A DNA stretch of 64,000 bases from Streptomyces albiflavescens (GTDB lineage: Bacteria > Actinomycetota > Actinomycetes > Streptomycetales > Streptomycetaceae), in NCBI RefSeq assembly GCF_014645835.1, contig NZ_BMMM01000019.1, positions 124,001 to 188,000 on the forward strand. The letters are read 5' to 3'. This document shows, piece after piece, positions 54,506 through 62,884 of the stretch (within the stretch, counting starts at the first letter, position 1; each line of letters starts with the position of its first letter). Below the pieces are notes generated by a model that saw only the letters and a list, made by a program, of their open reading frames with translations, had not been told where the DNA came from and did not search any database. A program made the translations under genes and the position numbers.

Positions 54506-54550
54506 ACGCGCCCGACGAACACAGCCCCAACCGGGCCTCGTCGGGCGCGT
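54506..54550. terminator. 13-bp perfect hairpin downstream of tnpB
   Basis: ACGCGCCCGACGA and TCGTCGGGCGCGT pair perfectly around a 19-base loop, 38 bases past the tnpB stop. It could terminate tnpB, form part of a guide RNA, or terminate the GntP operon from the other side. Confidence 0.5.
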
Positions 54551-54587
54551 CTTGGCGGGCGGGGCCGACAGGCCGCAGGAACCGTTT

Positions 54588-56321
54588 CTAGTGGCTGAGC
54601 GGGAGTGGGTCCTGTTGCCAGGACTCATGCTCAGTCGGACGCCCCGGACGGTGTTGGGCGTTCTGGTCCACCGCGTTCGCTCCGCGTCCGGCGCCGACGG
54701 ATCGTGTCCGTGGTCCGGGGATGCGGGGGCGGTTTCCCTCGCGCCCCGGGGTGCCCGAGCCGGCCTGGACGGTCCGATGCCCCGCACGATCGCTCTGGTC
54801 GTGCGGGGGCGGTGCCGTCCTCCCCCAGTGCCTTAAGGGCCTGGGAGGTGCCCCCATCCGGATCGGGTGCCCCAGGGCGCGCCTGCCGATCGCCGCGGCG
54901 GCCGCGTCGTGGCGAGTGGGCTTCCTGTTCGTGCTGGTGAGGGGCTTCTGCCAGTGCTGGGCGCCCCACCGGGAGGTGTAGGCCGGGTCGACGGCGACGA
55001 TGGTGATGCCGAGTTCGGCGGCCATGCTGACGAGCCGGGCCCGCAGTTTGGATACCGGCATGCCGGAGATCAGCTTGCGGAAGCGTTTGCGGCGGCCGTG
55101 TTTCTCGCGGGTCTTCTCCGTGGTGAAGTCGAGGTCTTCGACCGCGATGGCCAGGCCGTGGCGTTCGGCCCAGTGCAGCAACCGGATGAGGGCGTGCCGG
55201 ACCTGGGCGTCGCGGTGGCCGGCGGTGCCGGTCAGGTCGTAGCCGAAGCGGAGCGGTTCGCCGACTGGATTGCCGTGCTCGTCCAGGCGCCAGGCGGCCA
55301 GGTGGTCGGCGTTGGTGTCCACGCCGATCAGGCCCCTCGTGCGGGCCGCGGCCAAAGGCACGGTCTTGACCGGTGGGATCGTCCAGGACGCGGTCAGGTA
55401 CCAGCGGCCCCGCACCGTGTCTTCGTGGATGCGGTAGGCCACAGCCCGGTTCGCGGTGACGCGGTCGCGCCACTGCTCGCCCCGATACGCGAACACCACC
55501 GTCGCGGCCAGCACGTACCGGCCGTGCGGCGCGTTCGCCAGGTGCGCCAGCGGCGCCGGCAGCTTGATCGAGACCTCACCGCCCGGGGTGACGCGGATAG
55601 TCTCGTTGCCGAACCGCTTGCCGGACTCGCCATCCGCCTGGAGGAACCGGCGCTCGGCCTGCCACCGCCGGCGCCATAGCGGCTCGGTGAGCTGCGCTGC
55701 CTTCAGGTTGTGCCGTGTGTTCAGCAGCCGCTTCCCGCCGCGCACCACGTGCACGACACCCACCTCACGATCCGCCCGCGCCACCTTAAGCCGGTCCTCA
55801 AGGACGTGCAGGCGGCGGGCCTTGGCGAACCACTCCTGCCTTGTGCGGTAGCCGCCCGGGGCGCGCTTGCTGCCCCTCTCGCCGACGGGCAGGGACAGCC
55901 GGTGCGCGATCGTGCGCACCCCCGCTTCGAGACTCTGGATGTGGGCGAGCTGGCCGCGCCGGGCGAGCGCCCACTGATCGTGGCTGGCCTTCGTGACCGA
56001 CCCGGCCCAGCGCGAGGAGGACTCCCGCGTCAGGGCACGCTTGCGCTCGGCCCACTGCTCGGTGTCGTGCTCCAGCCCGGCCGCACACCGCGCCCTCAGA
56101 TCCCGGGCAGCGAGCGTACCGAGCTGATCGCCGACCAGCCGCAGTACCTCCTCATCTCCGGCGGTGAGGTGCCTCAGGCGGTCACGGACCGCGACCCCCG
56201 ACGGGCCAGGCACGACGAAGGGCGCTGCCATCTCCCGCAGCCCACTCACCCCGTCACCCCCGTCCCGGTCCGAAAAGCCCGTCACCGCACCCAACGACCA
56301 CCCACCGGAAAGGTCACCCAT
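54588..56321 (-). CDS. tnpB: TnpB-type RNA-guided endonuclease of an IS200/IS605-like element
   Basis: The 577-residue protein has a long helical N-terminal region, a beta-barrel-like section (~210-310) and a RuvC nuclease core with IGVDTNADH (Asp ~332), IAVEDLDF (Glu ~394) and RHDAAAAAIGRRA (Asp ~470); all three catalytic acids are present. The CxxC zinc finger usually lying between the second and third motifs is missing (TSRWGAQHWQKP in its place). The last ~100 residues are Arg/Pro/Gly-rich and encoded by hairpin-forming DNA. No tnpA transposase gene is adjacent, so it is a solo element. One TTA codon lies in the repeat at 54819-54856. Confidence 0.85.
   Translation of the reverse strand: MGDLSGGWSLGAVTGFSDRDGGDGVSGLREMAAPFVVPGPSGVAVRDRLRHLTAGDEEVLRLVGDQLGTLAARDLRARCAAGLEHDTEQWAERKRALTRESSSRWAGSVTKASHDQWALARRGQLAHIQSLEAGVRTIAHRLSLPVGERGSKRAPGGYRTRQEWFAKARRLHVLEDRLKVARADREVGVVHVVRGGKRLLNTRHNLKAAQLTEPLWRRRWQAERRFLQADGESGKRFGNETIRVTPGGEVSIKLPAPLAHLANAPHGRYVLAATVVFAYRGEQWRDRVTANRAVAYRIHEDTVRGRWYLTASWTIPPVKTVPLAAARTRGLIGVDTNADHLAAWRLDEHGNPVGEPLRFGYDLTGTAGHRDAQVRHALIRLLHWAERHGLAIAVEDLDFTTEKTREKHGRRKRFRKLISGMPVSKLRARLVSMAAELGITIVAVDPAYTSRWGAQHWQKPLTSTNRKPTRHDAAAAAIGRRALGHPIRMGAPPRPLRHWGRTAPPPHDQSDRAGHRTVQAGSGTPGREGNRPRIPGPRTRSVGAGRGANAVDQNAQHRPGRPTEHESWQQDPLPLSH
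54780..54808. repeat. Hairpin inside the 3' end of tnpB
   Basis: CCCCGCACGA and TCGTGCGGGG form a perfect 10-bp stem with a 9-base loop. It lies past the RuvC III motif, in the low-complexity C-terminal part of the coding region. Confidence 0.6.
54819..54856. repeat. Palindromic GC-rich repeat in the tnpB 3' end
   Basis: CCTCCCCCAGTGCCTTAAGG continues to GGGCCTGGGAGGTGCCCCCA. It has the same CTCCCCCA / GGGG flanks as the elements at 3397 and 23512, with a different centre, and introduces a TTA codon into tnpB. Confidence 0.6.
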
Positions 56322-56385
56322 TCGACGGGAGAACCTCTGTTCCTCACCGGGGGCACGCCTGCCGCAGCCCGGACACTTCTCCCGG

Positions 56386-57795
56386 CTAGCCGGCGAACTC
56401 CCGCATCCACGCCTCGACTTCCTCGGCCGAGCGGGGCAGCCCGGCCGACAGGTTCTCGTGGCCGTCCGCCGTGACGAGGAGGTCGTCCTCGATCCGGACG
56501 CCGATGCCGCGCCATTCCTCGGGCACCGTCAGATCGTCCGCCTGGAAGTAGAGGCCCGGCTCGACGGTGAGTACCATGCCCGGCTCCAGCACCCCGTCGA
56601 CATACTCCTCGTTGCGGGCCCTGGCGCAGTCGTGGACGTCGAGCCCGAGCATGTGCCCGGTGCCCGCCATGGTGAAGCGGCGCTGCAGGCCGAGTTCGTA
56701 CGCTCGCTCGGCGGGGCCCTCGATGAAGCCCCATTCCACCAGCCGTTCGGTCATCGACCGCTGGGCGGCCTCGTGGAAGTCGCGGTAGCGGGCGCCCGGC
56801 CGAACCGCGGCCATGCCGGCCTCCTGGGCCTCGTACACCGCGTCGTAGATCTCGCGCTGGAGCGGCGTGAACGTGCCGTTGATCGGGAGCGTGCGGGTGA
56901 CGTCGGCGGTGTAGAGGGTGCGGGTTTCGACGCCGGCGTCCAGCAGGAGCAGTTCGCCCGGGCGGACCGGGCCGTCGTTCTGCATCCAGTGCATGATCGT
57001 GGCGTGCTCGCCGGCCGCGCAGATGGAGCCGTAGCCGACGTCGTTGCCCTCGACACGGGCGCGGCGGAAGAAGGTGCCCTCGATCCAGCGCTCCGAGGTG
57101 GCGACGGCCTGCGACAACTCCCGTACGACATCGGTGAATCCACGGACCGTGGCGTCCACCGCCCGGCGCATCTCGCCGATCTCCCACGCGTCCTTCACCA
57201 GCCGCAGCCCCGAGACGGCCTCCTCGAACACGGCGTCCTGCTCCTCGTCCGTGCTGAGCGCCGCTTCGATGACGGCGTCGTGGCCGCGCACGACTCGGGT
57301 CGGTACTCCGGAGTCCTTCAGGTCCTCGGCGATCGTACGGATGTCACGGCAGGGCAGTCCGAGTACCCGCTCCGACTCGGCCAAGGAGCGGCGGCGGCCC
57401 ATCCACAGCTCGGCCGTCATGCCCGTCCAGAACTCGTCGCTGTCCCGGCCGTCGCGGGGGAGCTGGTAGCAGTGCGCTTCGTGTCCGCCGTCCGCGCGAG
57501 GCTCCAGCACAAGGGCACCGTCCCGGGTTTGATCGCCCGTCAGATGGACGTAGCCGGAGTACGGGCGGAACGGGTAGTGGGTGTCGTTCGAGCGGGTCTT
57601 GAGGCTCCCGGAGGGGATGACGAGCCGCTCGCCCGGGAAGAGGGCGGAGAGCGCGGCGCGGCGGCGGGCCGCGTGGGGCGTCTGCTCGGTCGGTTGCAGA
57701 TCACGCTGCTCGGTGTCGGCCCAGCCCGTGCGCATCAGGGCGGACAGCTCGCCGGAGATTCCTCGGTACAGCCCGTTCTTTCGGCTTGTGGCCAC
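56386..57795 (-). CDS. pepP: Xaa-Pro aminopeptidase (aminopeptidase P, M24B)
   Basis: The 469-residue metallopeptidase has an N-terminal creatinase-like domain (~30-180) and a pita-bread catalytic domain with the metal ligands spread over LLDAGVE (Asp), YTADVTRTLP (Asp), GTGHMLGLDVHD (His), VLTVEPGLYF (Glu) and VRIEDDLLV (Glu). It removes an N-terminal residue followed by proline. GTG 57795 has AGAGG eight bases upstream; an earlier GTG is possible. It is divergent from the hydroxyproline catabolic operon, and a shared motif (57856-57869) lies between them. A role in liberating proline or hydroxyproline from peptides is inferred. Confidence 0.93.
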   Translation of the reverse strand: MATSRKNGLYRGISGELSALMRTGWADTEQRDLQPTEQTPHAARRRAALSALFPGERLVIPSGSLKTRSNDTHYPFRPYSGYVHLTGDQTRDGALVLEPRADGGHEAHCYQLPRDGRDSDEFWTGMTAELWMGRRRSLAESERVLGLPCRDIRTIAEDLKDSGVPTRVVRGHDAVIEAALSTDEEQDAVFEEAVSGLRLVKDAWEIGEMRRAVDATVRGFTDVVRELSQAVATSERWIEGTFFRRARVEGNDVGYGSICAAGEHATIMHWMQNDGPVRPGELLLLDAGVETRTLYTADVTRTLPINGTFTPLQREIYDAVYEAQEAGMAAVRPGARYRDFHEAAQRSMTERLVEWGFIEGPAERAYELGLQRRFTMAGTGHMLGLDVHDCARARNEEYVDGVLEPGMVLTVEPGLYFQADDLTVPEEWRGIGVRIEDDLLVTADGHENLSAGLPRSAEEVEAWMREFAG

Positions 57796-57855
57796 GTCAG
57801 GCACCTCTTGTGTGAGTCGTCGACTGTTCTCGGTTATTCCCAGCAACAGAAGCAT

Positions 57856-57869
57856 GTGACATAGTACTG
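57856..57869. promoter_or_regulatory. Putative hydroxyproline-regulon operator, site 1
   Basis: GTGACATAGTACTG lies between aminopeptidase P and the dehydrogenase gene, just upstream of the latter's start. It matches site 2 at 12 of 14 positions. Confidence 0.5.
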
Positions 57870-57871
57870 AT

Positions 57872-59029
57872 GTGAGCAAGCCATTTACCTGCGACGTCGT
57901 GGTCGTCGGGGCCGGAATGGTGGGCGCGGCCTGCACCCTGTACGCGGCTCGGGCGGGCCTCGACGTCGCGCTGGTGGACCGCGGACCGGTGGCCGGCGGG
58001 ACGACCGGCGCGGGCGAGGGGAACCTGCTCGTCTCCGACAAGGAGCCGGGGCCGGAGCTCGACCTCGCCCTGCTGTCGGGGCGCCTTTGGGTCGACCTCG
58101 CGGAGGCGACGGAGCTCGCATCGGCGATCGAGTACGAGGCCAAGGGCGGTGTCGTCGTGGCCGCCACGCCCGAGGGACTGACCGCGCTGGAGACCTTCGC
58201 GGCGGGGCAGCGGGCGGCCGGGGTCGCGGCCGTGCCGGTCGCGGCCGACCGACTCCACGACCTGGAACCACAGTTGGCTCCCGGACTCGCGGGTGCCGTG
58301 CACTATCCGCAGGACGCCCAGGTGATGCCCGCCCTGGCCGCGGCCCATCTGGTACGGGCCTCGGGGGCGCGGCTGCTGACCGGACGGACCGTGACCGAGG
58401 TGCTGCGCACGGCGGACGGGTCGGCCCGGGGCGTACGGACCGACCGGGGCGAGATCCATGCCCCGGCCGTGGTGAACGCGGCCGGTACGTGGGGCTCGGC
58501 GGTGGCCGCGCTGGCCGGTGTCTCCCTCCCCGTCCTGCCCCGCCGCGGATTCGTCCTCGTGACCGAGCCGTTGCCGCGGCTGGTGCGTCACAAGGTGTAC
58601 GCGGCGGACTATGTCGCCGACGTGGCCAGCGACTCGGCGGCGCTCCAGACGTCGCCCGTCGTCGAGGGAACGGCCGCGGGGCCGATCCTCATCGGCGCGA
58701 GCCGGGAGCGGGTCGGCTTCGACCGGTCCTTCTCGCTGCCGGCCCTCAGAGAGCTGGCCGCGGGCGCGACGCGCCTCTTCCCGTTCCTGTCGGGGGTGCG
58801 GGCCCTGCGCACCTACCTGGGCTTCCGGCCGTACATGCCCGACCACCTGCCCGCCATCGGCCCCGACCCCCGGGTGCCCGGCCTCTTCCACGCCTGCGGG
58901 CACGAGGGCGCGGGCATCGGGCTCGCCACCGGTACCGGGCATCTCTTGGCGCAGATCCTGACCGGCAGGACACCCGACCTCGATCTCGCGCCGTTCCGGC
59001 CGGACCGCTTCCCGCAGGAGGCCGTGTGA
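57872..59029 (+). CDS. FAD-dependent D-amino-acid-type dehydrogenase subunit (hydroxyproline)
   Basis: The 385-residue DAO-fold flavoprotein starts VVVVGAGMVGAACTLYAARAGLDVALVDRG (FAD fold) and has VVNAAGTWG and the late GFRPYMPDHLPAIGP, HACGHEGAGIGLATGTG motifs of the sarcosine/D-amino-acid/glycine oxidase superfamily. Together with the ferredoxin-like and the second flavin subunit it matches the three-part D-hydroxyproline dehydrogenase architecture (also seen in hydrogen cyanide synthases). It oxidises cis-4-hydroxy-D-proline to pyrroline-4-hydroxy-2-carboxylate in that pathway. It overlaps the next gene by four bases. Confidence 0.88.
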   Translation: MSKPFTCDVVVVGAGMVGAACTLYAARAGLDVALVDRGPVAGGTTGAGEGNLLVSDKEPGPELDLALLSGRLWVDLAEATELASAIEYEAKGGVVVAATPEGLTALETFAAGQRAAGVAAVPVAADRLHDLEPQLAPGLAGAVHYPQDAQVMPALAAAHLVRASGARLLTGRTVTEVLRTADGSARGVRTDRGEIHAPAVVNAAGTWGSAVAALAGVSLPVLPRRGFVLVTEPLPRLVRHKVYAADYVADVASDSAALQTSPVVEGTAAGPILIGASRERVGFDRSFSLPALRELAAGATRLFPFLSGVRALRTYLGFRPYMPDHLPAIGPDPRVPGLFHACGHEGAGIGLATGTGHLLAQILTGRTPDLDLAPFRPDRFPQEAV

Positions 59030-59325
59030 ATCCCCTGGAACTGGTCCGGGCGCAGCCGGGACCCGCCTTCACCGTCACCCTCGACGGCCGTGAGATCGAG
59101 GCGCTGCCCGGCCAGTCCGTCGCCGCCGCGTTGTGGACCGCGGGCGTCACCTCGTGGCGCAGCACCCGCGGCGCGGGCCGTCCGCGTGGCGTCTTCTGCG
59201 GCATCGGCGTCTGTTTCGACTGTCTTGTGACCGTCAACGACCGTCCCAACCAACGGGCTTGCCTGGTGCCGGTGCGGCCGGGCGACACGATCCGGACGCA
59301 GGAAGGCACGGGCCACGATGACTGA
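59026..59325 (+). CDS. 2Fe-2S ferredoxin-like subunit of the dehydrogenase
   Basis: The 99-residue protein has a small [2Fe-2S] domain of the HcnA-like type: LDGREIEALPGQSVAAALW and RGVFCGIGVCFDCLVTVND, with Cys ligands in FCGIGVCFDC and a fourth in RACLVPV. It would pass electrons between the two flavin subunits. GTG 59026 overlaps the previous stop (GTGA), and its stop overlaps the next gene by eight bases. The order alpha, small subunit, large flavin subunit is typical. Confidence 0.88.
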   Translation: MNPLELVRAQPGPAFTVTLDGREIEALPGQSVAAALWTAGVTSWRSTRGAGRPRGVFCGIGVCFDCLVTVNDRPNQRACLVPVRPGDTIRTQEGTGHDD

Positions 59326-60817
59326 CCGACCGCACCTCGCGGTGATCGGCGCGGGCCCGGCGGGACTCGCCGCGTCCCTGGCGGCGGCCGCGCGGGGCAT
59401 CCGCGTCACACTGATCGACGCCGGCGCGATGGCGGGCGGGCAGTTCTACCGGGGGCCCGCGCCCGGGCTCGGCGCGCGTCGGCCGCAGGCGCTCCACCAT
59501 CAGTGGCGCACAGGGGACCGGCTGGCGCGGGGACTGGCCGGGCACGTGACAGCGGGCACGATCGAGCACCTGACGGACCACCATGTGTGGTGCGTAGAAC
59601 GACAGTCCGACGGGTTTGCCGTCCACGCGCTGCTCGGCCCGGAACAGGAGCGCCCGGTCACCGTCGGCGTCGACGCCGTACTCCTCGCCACCGGTGGATA
59701 CGAGAAGGTGTTGCCGTTCCCCGGCTGGACCCTCCCCGGTGTCGTGACCGCGGGGGGAGCCCAGGCCATGCTCAAGGGGAGCCTCGTCGTGCCGGGGCGG
59801 ACCGCCGTCGTGGCCGGCACCGGGCCGTTGCTGCTTCCCGTGGCGACCGGGCTCGCCGCGGCCGGGGTCGACGTCGCCGCGCTCGTCGAGTCGGCGGATC
59901 CGAAGGCGTTGCTGCGAGGGACAGGCGATGCGAAGGCGTTCCTGGAGAGGGCGCGGGCCTTGGCCGCTCAGCCGGGCAAGGTCGCCGAGGGGGCCCAGTA
60001 CGCGGCTCAACTCGTCCGTCACCGCGTCAAGGTGATGGCACGCCACACCGTGGTCGAGGCACACGGCGAGGAGCGGCTCGACGCCGTGACCGTCGCCGCG
60101 CTCGACGGCGACGGGCGGGTCAGGCCCGGCACCGAGCGGCGCATCCCCTGCGACACGCTCGCCGTCGGGCACGGCATGCTGCCGCACACCGACCTCGCCG
60201 AGTCGCTCGGCTGCCGTGTCGACGGGCTCGATGTGCACGTCGACGAGGAGCAGCGGACCGACGTGCCCGGCGTCTGGGCCGCGGGCGAGACGACGGGCAT
60301 CGGCGGCTCCGCGCTGTCCCTCGCCGAGGGGCACATCGCGGGCCGCTCCGTCGCCGCCCGGCTCACCGGCGCGGAACCCGACCCGCGCGAGTGGGCCGCG
60401 GTCGCCAAGTCCCGTACGAGAATGCGGGAGTTCTTCGCCGCGCTCGACACCGTGTACGTCCCTCCCGCGCACTGGACCGAGCAGGTCACCGACGACACCG
60501 TCGTATGCCGGTGCGAGGAGGTGACCGGCGGTGAGATCCGCCGGGCCGTCGGCGAACTCGGCGCGGGTGACGTACGGACCGTGAAGCTCCTCACCCGCGC
60601 CGGGATGGGCTGGTGCCAGGGCCGTATGTGCGAGCCCGCGGTCGCGGGGCTCGCCGGGTGCGCGCAGACCTCGGCGCGGAGGCTGCTGGCCCGCCCGGTG
60701 CCGCTCGGGGTCCTCGCCAGAGCCGAGGAAGACCTCGCCGGAGCTGAAGAAGACCTCGCCGGAGCCGTCGAAGACCCCGACGAGCCCGGAGGTCCCGGCG
60801 CTTCGGAAGATGACTGA
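59318..60817 (+). CDS. FAD/NAD(P)-binding and [2Fe-2S] subunit of the dehydrogenase
   Basis: The 499-residue pyridine-nucleotide-disulfide-type flavoprotein starts AVIGAGPAGLAASLAAAARG and has a second nucleotide fold near TAVVAGTGPLLLPVATGL. The C-terminal BFD-type iron-sulfur domain shows VCRCEEVTGGEI and GMGWCQGRMC. It matches the HcnB-like subunit of the three-part dehydrogenase. Its tail contains acidic heptads (EEDLAGA twice) encoded by 21-base repeats at 60722-60763, a likely recent expansion. ATG lies eight bases inside the previous gene. Confidence 0.88.
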   Translation: MTDRPHLAVIGAGPAGLAASLAAAARGIRVTLIDAGAMAGGQFYRGPAPGLGARRPQALHHQWRTGDRLARGLAGHVTAGTIEHLTDHHVWCVERQSDGFAVHALLGPEQERPVTVGVDAVLLATGGYEKVLPFPGWTLPGVVTAGGAQAMLKGSLVVPGRTAVVAGTGPLLLPVATGLAAAGVDVAALVESADPKALLRGTGDAKAFLERARALAAQPGKVAEGAQYAAQLVRHRVKVMARHTVVEAHGEERLDAVTVAALDGDGRVRPGTERRIPCDTLAVGHGMLPHTDLAESLGCRVDGLDVHVDEEQRTDVPGVWAAGETTGIGGSALSLAEGHIAGRSVAARLTGAEPDPREWAAVAKSRTRMREFFAALDTVYVPPAHWTEQVTDDTVVCRCEEVTGGEIRRAVGELGAGDVRTVKLLTRAGMGWCQGRMCEPAVAGLAGCAQTSARRLLARPVPLGVLARAEEDLAGAEEDLAGAVEDPDEPGGPGASEDD

Positions 60818-60857
60818 ACCCCCGGGGGTGCGGCCTCTCGCCGATCCCCCTTGCCGC

Positions 60858-60871
60858 CAGTAAAATGTCAC
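60858..60871. promoter_or_regulatory. Putative hydroxyproline-regulon operator, site 2
   Basis: CAGTAAAATGTCAC is the reverse complement of GTGACATTTTACTG, matching site 1 at 12 of 14 positions. It lies 22 bases upstream of the deaminase start, in the 76-base gap after the dehydrogenase genes. Confidence 0.5.
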
Positions 60872-60893
60872 ACCCCATTGAGAGGGATCCCTC

Positions 60894-61793
60894 ATGGCCA
60901 CAGCCCCCGACCATCGCCCCTGGCGCGGCGTCCTCGTCGCCACCGCGCTCCCGCTGAACGACGATCTCTCCGTCGACTACGACCGGTTCGCCGCACACTG
61001 CGCCTGGCTGGTCGAGAACGGCTGCGACGGCGTCGTACCGAACGGCTCTCTCGGTGAGTACCAGGTCCTCACCTCCGAGGAGCGCGCGAAGGTCGTCGAG
61101 ACGGCCGTCGCCGCGATCGGCGGGGCGCGCGTGATGCCGGGCGTCGCCGCGTACGGATCCGCCGAGGCCCGTCGCTGGGCCGAGCAGGCACGCGACGCGG
61201 GCTGCGCGTCCGTGATGCTCCTGCCACCGAACGCCTACCGCGCCGACGAGCGTTCCGTCCTCGCCCACTACGAGGAGGTCGCCAAGGCGGGCGTCCCGAT
61301 CGTCGCGTACAACAATCCGATCGACACCAAGGTCGACCTGGTCCCGGAGCTGCTCGCGAAGCTGCACGGGGAGGGGTACGTCCACGCGGTCAAGGAGTTC
61401 TCCGGCGATGTGCGCCGTGCCTACCGGCTCGCCGAACTCGCCCCGACGCTCGACCTGTTGATCGGCGCGGACGACGTGTTGCTGGAGCTCGCCGTCGCGG
61501 GCGCCAAGGGCTGGGTGGCCGGCTACCCGAACGCGCTGCCCGGCGCGAGCGTCGAGCTGTACCGCGCCGCCGTCGCCGGCGACCTCGACACGGCGGGCAA
61601 GCTCTACCGTCAGCTGCACCCGCTGCTGCGCTGGGACTCGAAGGTCGAGTTCGTGCAGGCCATCAAGCTGTCCATGGACATCGTCGGCCGGCACGGCGGC
61701 CCGGTCCGGCCACCGCGCGTTCCGCTGCTGCCCGAGCAGGAGGCGGCCGTCCGCGAGGCCACGGAGCGGGCTGTCGCCGCCGGTCTCGCCTGA
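60894..61793 (+). CDS. DapA-family lyase, likely pyrroline-4-hydroxy-2-carboxylate deaminase
   Basis: The 299-residue TIM barrel of the dihydrodipicolinate synthase family has GCDGVVPNGSLGEYQVLT, YNNPIDTKVDL and the Schiff-base Lys in HAVKEFSGD near residue 165. In the hydroxyproline pathway this family member deaminates 1-pyrroline-4-hydroxy-2-carboxylate to 2-oxoglutarate semialdehyde. The GAGAGGGAT ribosome site sets ATG 60894. It has its own upstream operator-like motif. Assignment rests on its epimerase and dehydrogenase neighbours. Confidence 0.87.
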   Translation: MATAPDHRPWRGVLVATALPLNDDLSVDYDRFAAHCAWLVENGCDGVVPNGSLGEYQVLTSEERAKVVETAVAAIGGARVMPGVAAYGSAEARRWAEQARDAGCASVMLLPPNAYRADERSVLAHYEEVAKAGVPIVAYNNPIDTKVDLVPELLAKLHGEGYVHAVKEFSGDVRRAYRLAELAPTLDLLIGADDVLLELAVAGAKGWVAGYPNALPGASVELYRAAVAGDLDTAGKLYRQLHPLLRWDSKVEFVQAIKLSMDIVGRHGGPVRPPRVPLLPEQEAAVREATERAVAAGLA

Positions 61794-61825
61794 CCCACCT
61801 TCGACGATCAGGAATCGGTGATCCC

Positions 61826-62827
61826 ATGCGCAGCAAACTCGTCCTGCACGCCGTCGACTCGCACACCGAGGGTATGCCCACCCGGGTGATCACCGGAGGC
61901 ATCGGCACGATCCCGGGCGCGACCATGAACGAGCGGCGACTGTACTTCCGTGAGCACCGCGACGACATCAAGCAGCTCCTGATGAACGAGCCGCGCGGCC
62001 ACTCGGCCATGAGCGGCGCCATCCTGCAGCCGCCGACCCGTCCCGACTGCGACTACGGCGTCGTCTACATCGAGGTCTCGGGCTATCTCCCGATGTGCGG
62101 CCACGGCACCATCGGTGTCGCGACCGTGCTCGTGGAGACCGGCATGGTCGAGGTCGTCGAGCCGGTCACCACCATCCGGCTCGACACCCCGGCGGGCCTC
62201 GTCGTCGCCGAGGTCGCGGTCGAGGACGGCGCCGCCAAGGCGGTGACCCTGAAGAACGTGCCGTCCTTCTCCGTCGGCCTCGACCGCAAGGCCACGCTCG
62301 CCGACGGTCGGACGGTGACCTACGACCTCGCCTACGGCGGCAACTTCTACGCGATCCTGCCGCTGGAACAGTTCGGGCTGCCCTTCGACCGAGCCCGCAA
62401 GGACGACATCCTCAAGGCCGGCCTGTCGCTCATGGAAGCCATCAACGCCGAGGACGAGCCTGTCCACCCCGAGGACCCGTCGATCCGCGGCTGCCGCCAC
62501 GTCCACCTGTACGCGCCCGGCGCCACCGCTCGCCACTCACGGCACGCGATGGCGATCCACCCCGGCTGGTTCGACCGCTCACCCTGCGGCACGGGAACCA
62601 GCGCGCGCATGGCCCAGCTGCACGCCCGAGGCGAACTCCCGCTGCACACCGAGTTCGTGAACGAGTCCTTCATCGGGACGCGGTTCACGGGGCGGCTGCT
62701 CGGCGCCACCGAGGTCGCCGGAATCCCGGCCGTGCTGCCGAGCTTCACCGGCCGCGCCTGGGTGACGGGCACCGCCCAGTATCTGCTGGACCCCTCCGAC
62801 CCGTTCCCGGCCGGATTCGTCCTCTGA
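61826..62827 (+). CDS. 4-hydroxyproline 2-epimerase / proline racemase family
   Basis: The 333-residue protein has the two catalytic cysteines of the family: MCGHGTIG near residue 90 and SPCGTGTSA near residue 253, indicating an epimerase or racemase and not a dehydratase (which has Thr at the second place). HTEGMPTRVITGG near the N-terminus is typical. It converts trans-4-hydroxy-L-proline to cis-4-hydroxy-D-proline, the substrate of the dehydrogenase. It lies 32 bases after the deaminase gene. Confidence 0.92.
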   Translation: MRSKLVLHAVDSHTEGMPTRVITGGIGTIPGATMNERRLYFREHRDDIKQLLMNEPRGHSAMSGAILQPPTRPDCDYGVVYIEVSGYLPMCGHGTIGVATVLVETGMVEVVEPVTTIRLDTPAGLVVAEVAVEDGAAKAVTLKNVPSFSVGLDRKATLADGRTVTYDLAYGGNFYAILPLEQFGLPFDRARKDDILKAGLSLMEAINAEDEPVHPEDPSIRGCRHVHLYAPGATARHSRHAMAIHPGWFDRSPCGTGTSARMAQLHARGELPLHTEFVNESFIGTRFTGRLLGATEVAGIPAVLPSFTGRAWVTGTAQYLLDPSDPFPAGFVL

Positions 62828-62849
62828 TGTCTTGAGATACTGGTAGCGC

Positions 62850-62864
62850 GTGACATTGCATATG
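62850..62864. promoter_or_regulatory. Putative hydroxyproline-regulon operator, site 3
   Basis: GTGACATTGCATATG shares the GTGACATT core with the other sites and contains the palindrome GCATATGC. It lies about 20 bases upstream of the GntR start, suggesting autoregulation. Confidence 0.4.
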
Positions 62865-62884
62865 CCCGTACGAGGAGACGCTCC

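Larger units (their letters stand above)
54400..54860 (-). ncRNA. Candidate TnpB guide RNA (omega/reRNA) region
   Basis: TnpB guide RNAs start inside the 3' end of tnpB and run past its stop. Here that zone has a perfect 13-bp stem (54506-54550), a 10-bp stem (54780-54808) and a palindromic repeat (54819-54856). The region downstream also shows a repeated GGTGATC near 54397 and 54418 that might mark the element end. Boundaries are approximate and there is no direct evidence of transcription. Confidence 0.3.

Noticed and set aside
58087..59025. Upstream extension of the ferredoxin-like gene
   Set aside because: It is an out-of-frame shadow of the flavin dehydrogenase gene; the GTG at 59026 overlaps the preceding stop and starts the domain.
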